A DNA stretch of 64,000 nt. It comes from Nostoc sp. CCCryo 231-06. Its GTDB lineage: Bacteria; Cyanobacteriota; Cyanobacteriia; Cyanobacteriales; Nostocaceae. Below, piece after piece: positions 55,201 through 61,994 of this stretch. A program made the position numbers and the translations under genes. The notes below the pieces were generated by a model. The model was not told where the DNA came from. It was given only the letters and a program-made list of their open reading frames with translations, and did not search any database. How positions within the stretch are numbered: position 1 is the first letter of the stretch; each line of letters starts with the position of its first letter. The DNA lies in assembly GCA_023522315.1 (NCBI GenBank), contig JAHCSU010000419.1, positions 1 to 64,000 of the forward strand. Direction: 5' to 3'.

Positions 55201-55826
55201 AGTTTCAAGTTGAAAATATGGGTGATATCTTTTTGTCGCCAATATTCTCTACCAATTTCTGCTTCTTCTGATTCTAATAATTCATTTTGCCAATCTGAAA
55301 AAACAATGTATTGTACTGGTTCATCATCATGCAAATGTCCAGTATAAGTACGGCTTATTTCTCCTACTAAATTATTAAGTGAGGTGGCATCTGCATATAA
55401 AGCAGGTAAGTTTAACAGCAATACATATTTAGATGCTGACAGAGTAGCTAGAGATATCTGTAATGAGGATGATTTTTCCAAGTCAAACATTTGCTGTTTA
55501 GCAGATTCAATAAGTAATTCAACAGCATTTTTTTGTTCTTCAGGTTTTATCGTTGTGAAGTCATGTTTTTCTATTAAGAAGTTCCCACCATTTTCAATTA
55601 CTTGTAGTGGAATATTCATCCCTGGTAAGGAACGAAAACTAGTATCAAGAATTTGATGTCTCTTGACAGCAGTTTCTAAGGCACTTTTCAAGGTTTCAAT
55701 ATTTAAATTACCTGTAATTTCCACTGTACAAAATGAACGATATGCAAGGCTATGTTTATCTTGTAGTAGCCATAAATGTTTTTGTTGTGGCGAAAGTTGA
55801 AAACCGTGAATTGATTCATTATTCAT
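46230..55826 (-). CDS. Trimodular NRPS: interface-like C-A(Asn/Asp)-T-C-A(Ser)-T-C-A(Gly)-T
   Basis: 3198 residues. Residues 1-440 are C-like, but the HHxxxDG site reads NLPALYADATS (near 142), with no His pair, as expected of an interface domain that docks a hydroxylase rather than condensing. A1 (YTSGSTGKPKG near 612) reads D-L-T-K-I-G-E-V-G-K, closest to the Asn code DLTKLGEVGK, with Asp next. T1 is near 1000. C2 has HHIVSDGW (near 1197). A2 reads D-V-W-H-I-S-L-V-D-K, serine. T2 is near 2062. C3 has HHIVSDGW (near 2262). A3 reads D-I-L-Q-L-G-M-I-W-K, the glycine type. T3 is near 3119. There is no TE, so the chain passes on to another protein. The upstream gene supplies a C domain fused to a hydroxylase, matching the missing condensation function of module 1. 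Confidence 0.95.
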   Translation of the reverse strand: MNNESIHGFQLSPQQKHLWLLQDKHSLAYRSFCTVEITGNLNIETLKSALETAVKRHQILDTSFRSLPGMNIPLQVIENGGNFLIEKHDFTTIKPEEQKNAVELLIESAKQQMFDLEKSSSLQISLATLSASKYVLLLNLPALYADATSLNNLVGEISRTYTGHLHDDEPVQYIVFSDWQNELLESEEAEIGREYWRQKDITHIFNLKLPNENLLSGETQFQPQILTQIIPPHLAAEITASAKKCNTTESTVLLTCWQILLWRLTNISNMVIGTNCDGRSEEELQEMLGLLAKYVPVDCHLQGSFKLSEVLEQITFSQNQADEWQDCFNWELISGLDKAINDVPFFPFCFDFIEQDCKFLTTNAVTFSLLQQYVCFDKFKVKLSFIRTENSLHAEWYYDSELFLLEDIERLSGQFFTLLKSAINHPDALLSELEILSDNERKKLLIDFNNTQTVFPINKCFHQLFAEQVERTPDNIAIVYKNQQFTYRELNTRANQLAHYLQQLGVKPDVMVGLCVERSPLMLIALLGILKAGGAYIPIDPSYPLERKSFILNDSQMAVLLTQQHLIADLATNGIQVICIDSDFQAINQQKIENPITTTTELNLAYVIYTSGSTGKPKGTLIPHQGLVNYLIWATQRYAVEQGGGTLVHSPLGFDLTITSLLSPLLVGRTVELLSEEQGIETLSQALKKSSNLSLVKITPAHLDLLKQQLSKEEIVNKTRAFIIGGENLLAQSITFWQDVAPDTILVNEYGPTETVVGCCVYQVPVGKHSTGSIPIGKAIANTQLYILDQYLQPVPLGVPGELHIGGLGLARGYLNQAELTALKFIPNPFSKQENDRLYKTSDLARYLPSGDIEYIGRIDNQIKIRGFRVELGEIEAVINQHPAVRETVVVVSEESVNSKRIVAYVVPQKEQTLAIPELRSFLESKLPSYMVPTVFVTLETLPLTPNGKVDRKALPAPELTHVSSSNIVPPSTPFENLLAGIWAEVLALDKVGIDNNFFELGGHSLMSTRVMSQIRQVFQVELPLRCLFEKPTIAELAKEIEKAIKVDSGVEATNIERIGRSPQLPLSFAQQRLWFLAQLKPDSPLYSTPGAVRLQGKLNVEALQQSFNEIISRHEALRTNFQTTQGQAIAVISEEKPLMFSIFDISELSSDQQKAEIKQQTAQEEQQPFDLSSDYLLRVKLLRINTQEHILILTMHHIVSDGWSIGVLVQELATLYQAFCNEQPSPLSELPIQYVDFAAWQRQWLQGEVLETQISYWRKHLENAPKVLELPTDHPRPPIQTFRGATYSFELSEELSVAVNKLSQQQGSTLFMTLLAAFQTLLWRYTEQEDIVVGSPIANRNRAEIEGLIGFFVNTLVLRTNLAGNPSFQELLKRVREVALGAYAHQDLPFELLVEQLQPQRDLSHTPLFQVMFVLQNAPISALEFPGLTLSRLESSSDSAKFDLTLFMTEIESGLVGSLEYNTDLFEENTICRMAGHLQILLEAIVANPQQRLSELGLLSESERHQLLVEWNNTEVEYLQKQCIHELFEAQVERTPDAVAVIFESEQLTYCELNTKANQLAHYLGSLGVKPEVLVGICVERSLSMIIGLLAILKAGGAYVPLDPSYPQERLAYMLEDSQPGVLLTQQYLLKSLPNHKAQVICIDGDWKQIANESTANPVSNITCDNLAYVIYTSGSTGKPKGAMNTHSGICNRLLWMQDIYQLTSADAVLQKTPFSFDVSVWEFFWTLMTGARLVVAQPEGHRDTKYLVNLILQQQITTLHFVPSMLQVFIEAEGLEKCQSLVRVIASGEALTAQLQKRFFNRLDTQLHNLYGPTEAAVDVTFWQCQKDSVTNQNTVSIGQPIANIHIYLLDKYLNPIPMGVTGEVYISGVGLGRGYLNRPDLTAEKFIPNPFSKQTERLYKTGDKGRYLSNGEIEYIGRIDHQVKVRGFRIELGEIEAIISQYPVVRETVVIVSEESVNSKRLVAYVVPQNEQRLAISEVRCFLESKLPNYMVPSAFVTLEALPLTPNGKIDRKALPVPDLTQISSSNIVPPCTPIENLLAGIWAEVLGLDKVGINNNFFELGGHSLIATRVISQIRQVFQVELPLHYLFEKPTIAGLAKEIEKAIKVDSGIESTKIERIGRSPQLPLSFAQQRLWFLAQLEADSPFYNIPAAVRLQGELNFKALQQSFDEIISRHEALRTNFQSVEGQAVAVIKETKPLVIPLLDLSELTSEQQELEIRQQASQEAQQPFDISSDHLLRVKLLRLGEQEHIVLLTMHHIVSDGWSTGVLVQELATLYPAFFSGQASPLPELPIQYVDFAAWQRQWLQGEVLETQLSYWLKQLENAPKVLELPTDHPRPAIQTFRGATYSFELSKELSASLNKLSQQQGSTLFITLLAAFQTLLWRYTGQEDIVVGSPIANRNRAEIEGLIGFFVNTLVLRTNLAGNPSFEELLKRVRQLALGAYAHQDLPFELLVEQLQPQRDLSHTPLFQVMFVLQNAPMSALELPGLTLSPLESDSNTSKFDLTLYMSETESELVGNLEYNTDLFKEISIHRMVENLQTLLFGIVANPKQCLSELPLLSESEKHQLLEEWNDTQVEYPQQLCIHELFEAQVQKTPDAVTVVFEDEQLTYRELNIRANQLAHYLQQLGVKPEVLVGIYVERSLYMIIGLLAILKAGGAYVPLDPRYPQERLAFILEDVQLAVLLTQGSLAEAMPQHKAQVVSLDTDWHLIEQQTQENLFSQLTPDNLAYTIYTSGSTGKPKGVQIPHIALSNFLLAMKQSPGVTKKDTLLAVTTYSFDIAVLELFLPIIVGGRLVIISRQVALDGTQLSATLTDSKATVMQATPATWQLLLAAGWGGNHQLKILCGGEALSAHLANQLRQQCHSLWNMYGPTETTIWSAASLVKTLNSNTVPISYPIANTQLYILDQYNQLVPVGTIGELCIAGEGLARGYFHRPDLTAEKFIPNPFSDKSARLYKTGDKARYLPNGEIEYLGRIDNQVKLRGFRIELGEIEVVITQHSGVQATVVVLVDGQSLVAYVVPQKEQILAITELRSFLESKLPTYMMPAAFVILEALPLTPNGKVDRKALPAPDTARPQLEAIYQPPQTEVEQAIADIWKKILNVENVGIYDNFFEMGGHSLLLVQVHRKLLQAFKSKVSIIDLFRYPTISSLADYLNQVKNGKLSSGVVDVVTEKIADGKAQQRKRLQKMKSIENS
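48893..49099 (-). repeat. C-domain tract nearly identical to 28038-28244
   Basis: This is the partner of the tract in the Thr module. It lies in the C domain of the Gly module, about 207 bp with only a few substitutions, while sequence on the downstream side diverges abruptly. A C domain at 51.5-52.3 kb in the Ser module is also close but more diverged. Confidence 0.65.
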
Positions 55827-55857
55827 AATCTAAAAAGTGAAAATCTCTTAACTTTTT

Positions 55858-55887
55858 AATAATTATTCATCCTGCATACTGTATGCA
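55858..55887. promoter_or_regulatory. AT-rich box plus perfect 7-1-7 palindrome upstream of the 3198-aa NRPS
   Basis: In the 82-bp gap between two NRPS genes, aataattatt (55858-55867) is a self-complementary AT box of a kind seen in Fur sites. tgcatactgtatgca (55873-55887) is a perfect TGCATAC-T-GTATGCA dyad. Both lie 30-60 bp upstream of the NRPS ATG. An internal iron-regulated promoter is possible; the sequence is too generic to name the regulator. Confidence 0.35.
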
Positions 55888-55907
55888 TTTCATGACTGAA
55901 TAATACT

Positions 55908-58490
55908 TTAAAAATGATGCTGAAAAGGCTCACCCATTGCAGTTAAAATTTTTCTGGAACCAGAGTAAGGATTACGTCCGTGAGCTGTCAACATATTATC
56001 TAGCATTAATATATCCCCTTTCTGCCAAGGGTAAACAATCATTGCTTGTTGATAAGCTTCACGAATTTCTGCAATAACTGAGTCTTCAATGGGAGAACCA
56101 TCACCATAAAAAGTGTTGTATGGTAAATCTTCTTCTGTCAACTCGCTGAAAAATTTTTCTCGAAATTGTGTTTGTAAACTCGACACATGCCAAAAAACAA
56201 CATGATTAAACCAAACCATTTCACCCGTTTTTGGATGTTGTGCTATGGCTGGACGAACTTGACTAGTTCTTAAACGGTTGCTATCTTTCCACTCAACCTG
56301 AATGCAAGCGTTACGACAATATTCTTCCATCACAGCTTTGTCGGTTGTGTGAAAGGCTTTTTGCCAAGGTAAACCAAATCCATCACCATAGTTGCGAACT
56401 AACATCCAGCCTTTTTCTTGAAAGCGTTCTCTAATCTGAGAGTGAACACGTTGAAATACTTTTCTCACATCAGCAATTGGAGTTTCTCCCCCTTGGTTTG
56501 CAGGTTCAATGCAACAAAACCATATCTTCATGGGATAGGTACTGGCATAGGATGACTCATTATGTAAAGCAATGGTTTGGTCAGATGGAAATTCGGTAGA
56601 TGTATAAACTTTTTCGCTTAACTTAGTACGAGGTGTGGAAGATTCTATGTAAGGCATTAATTGAGGACATACAGCACTAACGAATTGCTCAAAATCCTCT
56701 TTTTCATTAACAGCAAAACCTCTAAATAAAATTCCTCCATATTTCAACAATTTATTGATAATGAATTCTTGATTTTTATCAGCCCAAATTGGGAAATTAA
56801 TATCACTGATTTTAGGTGTAATAACTAAAGGTAAATTTCCTTCAGGTTGCAAAAAATTTTCTGTAATTAATTCTTGCTGAGATAAGTTAATTATTGTAGG
56901 TTTTGGTTGTGACTTAAATGCTTTAAATTTTTGGCGGCGGGCTTGTTGAAATTCATGTTGCTTTACATCTTGTCTTTGCTTATCTGCTGTTGCTAATATT
57001 TCTTTTATAGTTGTAAATTTAATATTAGCTTGAGCAACAACGGCACGCAAAATAATTTCATAATCTGTAATAAGTTTAGCGATTTTTGAAGCATTAAATA
57101 AGTCTGTACTGTATTCCAAACTACCACTCAACCCTTGTTTGCTTTCCCACATATTAAGTAGTAAATCAAATTTAGCCGTGCCATTGTCAAGATATTCGAC
57201 AATTTTCGAGTTCAAACCCTCTAATTCAAGTCGGGGTTTTGGGGCATTTTGTAGGACAAACTTGGATTGGAACAGAGGTGTATGGCTCAAATCTCGCTCT
57301 GGCTTCAGGGCTAATACTAACTGGTCAAACGGCATATCCTGATGTTCATAAGCAGCCAAAGTCACCTCACGAACACGTTTCAACAATTCCTGAAAGGTTG
57401 GATTTCCTCCCAGGTAGGTACGTAATACTAATTGGTTAACAAAAAAACCAATAACATTCTCTAGTTCTTGTAAATTACGGTTAGCAACATCAGTACCTAC
57501 AACAATATCATCCTGCTTTGTGTAGTAATGCATCAAGGTCTTGAATGCTGCTACTAGAGTCATAAATAGAGTGACTCCCTCCTGATGGCTAAGTGCTTTA
57601 ATTTCTTCACAAAGTTCTTTTGGCAGTTCTAGATGTTGCCTGGCACCGCGAAAAGTTTGGATTTTGGGACGGGGATAGTCGATAGGTAATTCCAGCACAG
57701 GTAAGTTACCAAGTTGCTGTTTCCAATAAGATAAGTGTTTCTCTATCACCTCCTCTTGCAGCCAGTGATTTTGCCAGTAAGCGAAGTCTGCATATTGAAT
57801 TGGCAATTCTGGTAAAGGTGTACCCCTTTGGGGAAGCAAGTTATGCGTAGCGTCTCGCAGAAAAGGTTTTCCTTTGCTGAAAGCTGCATAAAGCGTGGAA
57901 AATTCGTGAAAAAATATACCAACTGACCAACCATCAACGGCAATATGGTGGATTGTGAACAGCAGGAAGTGTTCCTGTAAACTTGTTTGTAGGAGTATTA
58001 CTCGCAGCAAGGGGCCAGTTGCTAAATCAAAAGGTTTTTGAGCTATCTGTCTTGTTAGTTGCTCGACTTGTGCTTGTCGTTCAGCTTCTGGAATCGAGAG
58101 CAAGTTCACCACTGGCAGCCTCACTGTTACATTAGGATGAATAACCTGAACTGCTTGTTCCTCAACTAACTCAAAAGTAGTACGTAATACTTCATGGCGC
58201 CGCACAATTTCATTGAGACTTTGTTCTAGCGCATCCACGTTAAGCACACCTGTCAGCTGTACACACGCTAGTTCACTGTAGTAAGAATTGCTGGGATCTA
58301 ACTGTTCAAGAAACCATAGTCGCTGCTGAGCGAAAGACAGAGGAGCAGCACTGTGCTGGGTACGACGAGGAATAACTATTTGTTTAGTATCAGGGTCGTG
58401 CTCACCTCGTAAGCGCTTTTCTAAAATTGCTTGTTTAGCAGGTGATAGCTTAGAACGTCGTTTAATAATTTCATCTGATTTGCTATCCAT
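55908..58490 (-). CDS. Condensation domain fused to a TauD/SyrP-type amino acid beta-hydroxylase
   Basis: 860 residues. Residues 1-30 (SKLSPAKQAILEKRLRGE) form a usual C-domain leader. The C domain (45-480) is of LCL style with intact HHIAVDGWSVGIF. It contains an in-frame repeat-derived insertion of about 15 residues (FLRDATHNLLPQRGT) before PLPELPIQYADF. Residues 545-855 are a Fe(II)/2-oxoglutarate TauD-like domain. Iron ligands are His643 and Glu645 (ALHNESSYAST, the HxE form found in SyrP-like enzymes) and His837 (TAHGRNPYSG), with downstream Arg residues for 2-oxoglutarate. It precedes the interface-A(Asn/Asp)-T module, so the C domain should form the bond and the hydroxylase should add a beta-hydroxyl to the T-bound residue. 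Beta-hydroxy-Asp is a common iron ligand in siderophores. Confidence 0.92.
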   Translation of the reverse strand: MDSKSDEIIKRRSKLSPAKQAILEKRLRGEHDPDTKQIVIPRRTQHSAAPLSFAQQRLWFLEQLDPSNSYYSELACVQLTGVLNVDALEQSLNEIVRRHEVLRTTFELVEEQAVQVIHPNVTVRLPVVNLLSIPEAERQAQVEQLTRQIAQKPFDLATGPLLRVILLQTSLQEHFLLFTIHHIAVDGWSVGIFFHEFSTLYAAFSKGKPFLRDATHNLLPQRGTPLPELPIQYADFAYWQNHWLQEEVIEKHLSYWKQQLGNLPVLELPIDYPRPKIQTFRGARQHLELPKELCEEIKALSHQEGVTLFMTLVAAFKTLMHYYTKQDDIVVGTDVANRNLQELENVIGFFVNQLVLRTYLGGNPTFQELLKRVREVTLAAYEHQDMPFDQLVLALKPERDLSHTPLFQSKFVLQNAPKPRLELEGLNSKIVEYLDNGTAKFDLLLNMWESKQGLSGSLEYSTDLFNASKIAKLITDYEIILRAVVAQANIKFTTIKEILATADKQRQDVKQHEFQQARRQKFKAFKSQPKPTIINLSQQELITENFLQPEGNLPLVITPKISDINFPIWADKNQEFIINKLLKYGGILFRGFAVNEKEDFEQFVSAVCPQLMPYIESSTPRTKLSEKVYTSTEFPSDQTIALHNESSYASTYPMKIWFCCIEPANQGGETPIADVRKVFQRVHSQIRERFQEKGWMLVRNYGDGFGLPWQKAFHTTDKAVMEEYCRNACIQVEWKDSNRLRTSQVRPAIAQHPKTGEMVWFNHVVFWHVSSLQTQFREKFFSELTEEDLPYNTFYGDGSPIEDSVIAEIREAYQQAMIVYPWQKGDILMLDNMLTAHGRNPYSGSRKILTAMGEPFQHHF
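57819..57866. repeat. In-frame interspersed repeat in the C-hydroxylase gene
   Basis: Around tatgcgtagcgtctcgcaga, a short repeat typical of Nostoc-type genomes, an insertion adds about 15 residues to the loop between the floor-forming lobe and PLPELPIQY. Other C domains in the window read straight from the AF...P segment into SPLPELPIQY. The frame is kept. Confidence 0.5.
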
Positions 58491-58532
58491 AATATTATCC
58501 TTATAATTTATGAGTTTTTTATTACTAATAAA

Positions 58533-59603
58533 TTAAGCAATTACTTGAAAATTTACATAGGAAGGTACAGGTTGAATTCGAGTTAAATCATTTTCAAAAA
58601 TAACTAAATCCCTATTATTATCAATTTCTTGAAATCCTGCAAATTTATAAGATATATACATCATTCTGTTGCGGTCATTTGGTAAAAACTCTGCCACAAG
58701 ACGGACATTATTGCTTTGAGCTAGACTCATAATATGATTCATCATTATTGTCCCAACTCCCCTCGACATGACGCGACAAGACATCAGCAAAAGCTTTATT
58801 GTCCATGATTTTGGCTGGCATTCGATCAGAACTAAACCTATCTTACCGTAGCTGCCATACTTATCTTCCAGACTTGCAATCAGCAGTTTATGGTTGTCTG
58901 ATTGGCGAAAATGATTGAGTTCATCATAGGAGTAGGTATAACCAGTTGTATTCAATTGGTTGGTTCTTAGTGTTAATTCTTCTGCACGCTGTAAGTCTTC
59001 TTCTTTAGCAGAGGAGATAGTGAAATTCATATTGAGAGTAGCTAAGAATTCGTCTGCTGTGCCAACAAATTCTTTCTCTGCATTTTGACGCTCAATATCA
59101 CTAACATACATCAACCTTCTAATTTGTGAATCTTCCGTAAGAAAACGGGGATTCATGACAGGCATATCTAAAATATTCTCTATCTCATCTACGTTTATAC
59201 ACAGGATTTCTGGTAAAGAAAATTTTACTTCTTCTAGTTCAAACAATTGGTCATCAATAAAGGCGATCGCATCCATACCAATATTAAGTAACTTAGCAAC
59301 TTCTTTGAGAGAAGCAGCCTTAGAATTCCAATTTATTTGTGGATATAAAAAATACTCTTCTAAACCAAATTCTTCTAGTTTAGCTATTGCTGTAGCACGC
59401 TCGTTCTTACTAGCTATAGATTGTATGATACCACGACTATCTAAAGTCTGAATAATATTTACTATATTTTGTCGCAGAGAAACTTTCTCGTCTTCCAGCA
59501 AAACTCCATGCCATATGGTATTATCCAAATCCCAAACGACACATTTAATAACTTTTTTGTCTTTTTGTTTACTATTTATGTCTTGTTCTTGAGTACTAAT
59601 CAT
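58533..59603 (-). CDS. fkbH: FkbH-like protein (glyceryl-ACP forming, HAD superfamily)
   Basis: 356 residues. The HAD motif DLDNT (Asp25, Asp27, Asn28, Thr29 in CVVWDLDNTIWHG), the mid motif FIDDQLFELEEV and the GNAT-like C-terminal part (LLLMSCRVMSRGVGTIMMNH) are the standard FkbH layout. The family takes 1,3-bisphosphoglycerate, dephosphorylates it and loads a glyceryl group on a dedicated ACP. It is the first step to hydroxymalonyl- or methoxymalonyl-ACP. Its three partners lie directly upstream (dehydrogenase 3 bp away, then ACP and 3-hydroxyacyl-type dehydrogenase), so the set is complete except for an O-methyltransferase. Confidence 0.92.
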   Translation of the reverse strand: MISTQEQDINSKQKDKKVIKCVVWDLDNTIWHGVLLEDEKVSLRQNIVNIIQTLDSRGIIQSIASKNERATAIAKLEEFGLEEYFLYPQINWNSKAASLKEVAKLLNIGMDAIAFIDDQLFELEEVKFSLPEILCINVDEIENILDMPVMNPRFLTEDSQIRRLMYVSDIERQNAEKEFVGTADEFLATLNMNFTISSAKEEDLQRAEELTLRTNQLNTTGYTYSYDELNHFRQSDNHKLLIASLEDKYGSYGKIGLVLIECQPKSWTIKLLLMSCRVMSRGVGTIMMNHIMSLAQSNNVRLVAEFLPNDRNRMMYISYKFAGFQEIDNNRDLVIFENDLTRIQPVPSYVNFQVIA

Positions 59604-59606
59604 ATA

Positions 59607-60791
59607 TTAACTTATCTCTGCTAATTTCTTTTCCAAGCCAGTAGTAACATTTGCAAAAAGATAATCTTGATAACCTGAGTCTGCGATCGTAATTTCTTGA
59701 ATTTGAGTACTACCTTCAATGATTTCCATAATTTTAGAGTCGCGTAAATACCTTTCCACTGGGTACTCACTACTACAACCATTGCCACCATGAATTTGCA
59801 CGGCATCATTTGCTATTTTGCTAGCTACTGTGGATGCAAAGTACTTAGCAATAGAAGTCTCTATAATTGAGTTTGGGTCGTTAATGTCTTTGAGATAACC
59901 AGCTTGATAACACAGCAGTCTTGCTGCTTTGACGTTAGTTATCATCTGACTAATCATTTGGCGGATTAATTGATGTTCTTTCAGATAAACGCCAAACTGT
60001 TTTCGCTCATTTGTATACTTGATACAAGCTTCTAAACAAGCTTGAGCAATACCTACACAACCCGATGCCACACTATATCTACCATAATCAAGTGCAGTAG
60101 CAGCAATGTAGGAAAATCCAAAACCCAGTTTACCTACTAAATTTTCTAAAGAAACCTGACAGTTATCAAAGTGTAATTCTGCTGACATTGAAGCCCTAAC
60201 ACCTAAAATCCCAGACATTGGTTTGACTGACAGTCCAGGACTATTTTTTTCAACTAAAAAAGCAGTGGGTTTCCCCTCACATTTAGCAAAGACCAAAAAT
60301 ACATCTGCTATTTGTCCATAGGTAATCCATTTCTTTTGCCCATTTAAGACATAAACATCACCAACAAGTGTTGATGTTGTTTCTACACTTTTAGCATCGC
60401 TACCTACATTCGGTTCGCTTAACGCAAAAGCAGCAATAGTTTCACCAGATGCAAATTTAGGAAGCCAATACTGTTTTTGAGATTTATTACCCCATTTACA
60501 CAAAGCATGAGCAACCATGTTGTGAACTGTCAACAAACTTCGCACGGAAGAACATCCCCGTCCAATTTCCTCGTTGAGAATGCCATAGGTAATCATGTCC
60601 ATTCCTTGACCGCCATATTCTTGGGGTAATATAGCACCGAGAAAACCACGTTTAGCTATCTTCTTAATTAGTTCTCGCGGGGTAAATTCTTTCCTATCCC
60701 ATTCGCCAGCATCAGGGCATATTTCCTGATTAACAAAAGCTCTAAATTCAGCTTTAGCGTTTTTTTGTTGACTAGACAGTTCCAGTTTCAT
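59607..60791 (-). CDS. fkbI: Acyl-CoA dehydrogenase-like, FkbI-type (glyceryl-ACP pathway)
   Basis: 394-residue flavin-dependent acyl-CoA dehydrogenase fold. Recognisable parts are FALSEPNVGSDAKS, KKWITYGQIADVFLV, RKQFGVYLKEHQLI, QIHGGNGCSSEYPVERYLRD and the catalytic Glu (about 359) in IMEIIEGSTQIQEI. In FkbH-linked operons the FkbI-type enzyme works on the ACP-bound glyceryl-derived unit in the last oxidation to the malonyl stage. The gene is sandwiched between the ACP and FkbH genes. A role in fatty acid breakdown is less likely in this context. Its stop lies 3 bp before the FkbH start. Confidence 0.9.
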   Translation of the reverse strand: MKLELSSQQKNAKAEFRAFVNQEICPDAGEWDRKEFTPRELIKKIAKRGFLGAILPQEYGGQGMDMITYGILNEEIGRGCSSVRSLLTVHNMVAHALCKWGNKSQKQYWLPKFASGETIAAFALSEPNVGSDAKSVETTSTLVGDVYVLNGQKKWITYGQIADVFLVFAKCEGKPTAFLVEKNSPGLSVKPMSGILGVRASMSAELHFDNCQVSLENLVGKLGFGFSYIAATALDYGRYSVASGCVGIAQACLEACIKYTNERKQFGVYLKEHQLIRQMISQMITNVKAARLLCYQAGYLKDINDPNSIIETSIAKYFASTVASKIANDAVQIHGGNGCSSEYPVERYLRDSKIMEIIEGSTQIQEITIADSGYQDYLFANVTTGLEKKLAEIS

Positions 60792-60831
60792 AATACCATT
60801 TCTGCCACATAAAATGGCACTTTATATTTTG

Positions 60832-61080
60832 TTACTGCACCAAAATAGCCGTTTTACGTTCAATTAAATTGGCGAGAGAGTTGATTGTGCGAAAATTTTC
60901 AAATTCCAAGTCTTCATTTTCAATAGTAATCTGAAACTCTTGCTCTACAAATAAAACAAGTTGCATAGCAAACATAGAATTGACAAAACCTAGAGCAAAA
61001 ATGTCTTCATCTGGTTGCAAATCATGATTACCGAAAAATTTGAAAAGGAAAGTTTTTATTTTAGCTTGAATTTCGCTCAT
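60832..61080 (-). CDS. fkbJ: Stand-alone acyl carrier protein, FkbJ-type
   Basis: 82-residue carrier protein. The phosphopantetheine attachment site is Ser35 in ALGFVNSMFAMQLV, with Asn in place of the usual Asp before it. Acidic helices flank it (PDEDIFALG, FVEQEFQITIENEDLEFENF). In the FkbH pathway this ACP carries the glyceryl unit through oxidation and delivers hydroxymalonyl (or methoxymalonyl) to a PKS AT domain. Genes on either side belong to the same pathway, with gaps of 40 and 19 bp. Confidence 0.9.
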   Translation of the reverse strand: MSEIQAKIKTFLFKFFGNHDLQPDEDIFALGFVNSMFAMQLVLFVEQEFQITIENEDLEFENFRTINSLANLIERKTAILVQ

Positions 61081-61099
61081 TAGTCTTGATTATTCCTAT

Positions 61100-61954
61100 T
61101 TATTGATATACGTAAAACCCTTTACCAGTTTTTCTTCCATACAACCCTGCATCAACCATTTTTTTGAGTAAAGAGCATGGTCTGTATTTGCTATCATTAA
61201 AGTTTTCGTACAAGACTTCGATAGAAAATAAAATTGTGTCTAGCCCAATTAAATCTGCTGTTTCTAAAGGCCCCATTTTGTGACCAAAACAACCTTTAAA
61301 TATTTTGTCCACATCTTCTGCTGTAGCAACTTGGTCTTGCAACAGAAAAATAGCTTCGTTAATAGTTAACATCAACACACGGTTGGAAACAAAACCCGGT
61401 GAATCATTGACAATGATGCATTCTTTACCCATCTGAGCGAGCATTTGTTTTGCCGTTTCAATTGTTGTATCAGAGGTATGATATCCACGAATCATCTCCA
61501 CCATCGGCTTCATTGGTACAGGATTCATAAAGTGGATACCAACAACTTTATCGGCTCGTTTTGTGACTGAAGCTATGCGGGTAATGGGAATAGCTGATGT
61601 GTTAGCGGCGAATATACAATTTACTGGGCAAATAGAATCTATTAAGGGATAAACCTCTCTTTTAATATCCCATTTTTCGGTGACATTTTCAACTATAAAA
61701 TCTGCCTTTTCTAAATTTTTATAGTTTGTAGAAAACTCTATTTCTTCGATGATACCATCTGGAGTTTCTGTGTTGTCGCTTTTTTTGAAAAACCCCTGAA
61801 AGCGGATATTATTCCTGATTTGCTGTTTCGCTTTATCCAGGATATCTTCAGAAATATCTACAAGAACAACTTGATGACCTGTTTGAGCCAGATTTTGTGC
61901 AACTCCAACTCCCATTACTCCTGCACCAACAACGCCTACTGTTTGAATATTCAT
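61100..61954 (-). CDS. fkbK: 3-hydroxyacyl-CoA dehydrogenase-like, FkbK-type
   Basis: About 284 residues from the ATG at 61954. The N-terminal NAD site is GxGxxG (Gly10-x-Gly12-x2-Gly15 in VGVVGAGVMGVGVAQNLA). The catalytic His is in VGIHFMNPVPMKPMVEMIRG, the C-terminal helical domain follows with NDSPGFVSNRVLMLTINEAI, and the end is GRKTGKGFYVYQ. In FkbH-type operons this enzyme oxidises the alpha-hydroxyl-bearing glyceryl-ACP. An ATG at 62017 would add 21 residues that overlap the NRPS stop region in another frame. I prefer 61954 because the NAD fold begins at once there. Confidence 0.9.
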   Translation of the reverse strand: MNIQTVGVVGAGVMGVGVAQNLAQTGHQVVLVDISEDILDKAKQQIRNNIRFQGFFKKSDNTETPDGIIEEIEFSTNYKNLEKADFIVENVTEKWDIKREVYPLIDSICPVNCIFAANTSAIPITRIASVTKRADKVVGIHFMNPVPMKPMVEMIRGYHTSDTTIETAKQMLAQMGKECIIVNDSPGFVSNRVLMLTINEAIFLLQDQVATAEDVDKIFKGCFGHKMGPLETADLIGLDTILFSIEVLYENFNDSKYRPCSLLKKMVDAGLYGRKTGKGFYVYQ

Positions 61955-61994
61955 AATTTTTACAAACCTACCTTTGCTACCAAATCTTTTAATT

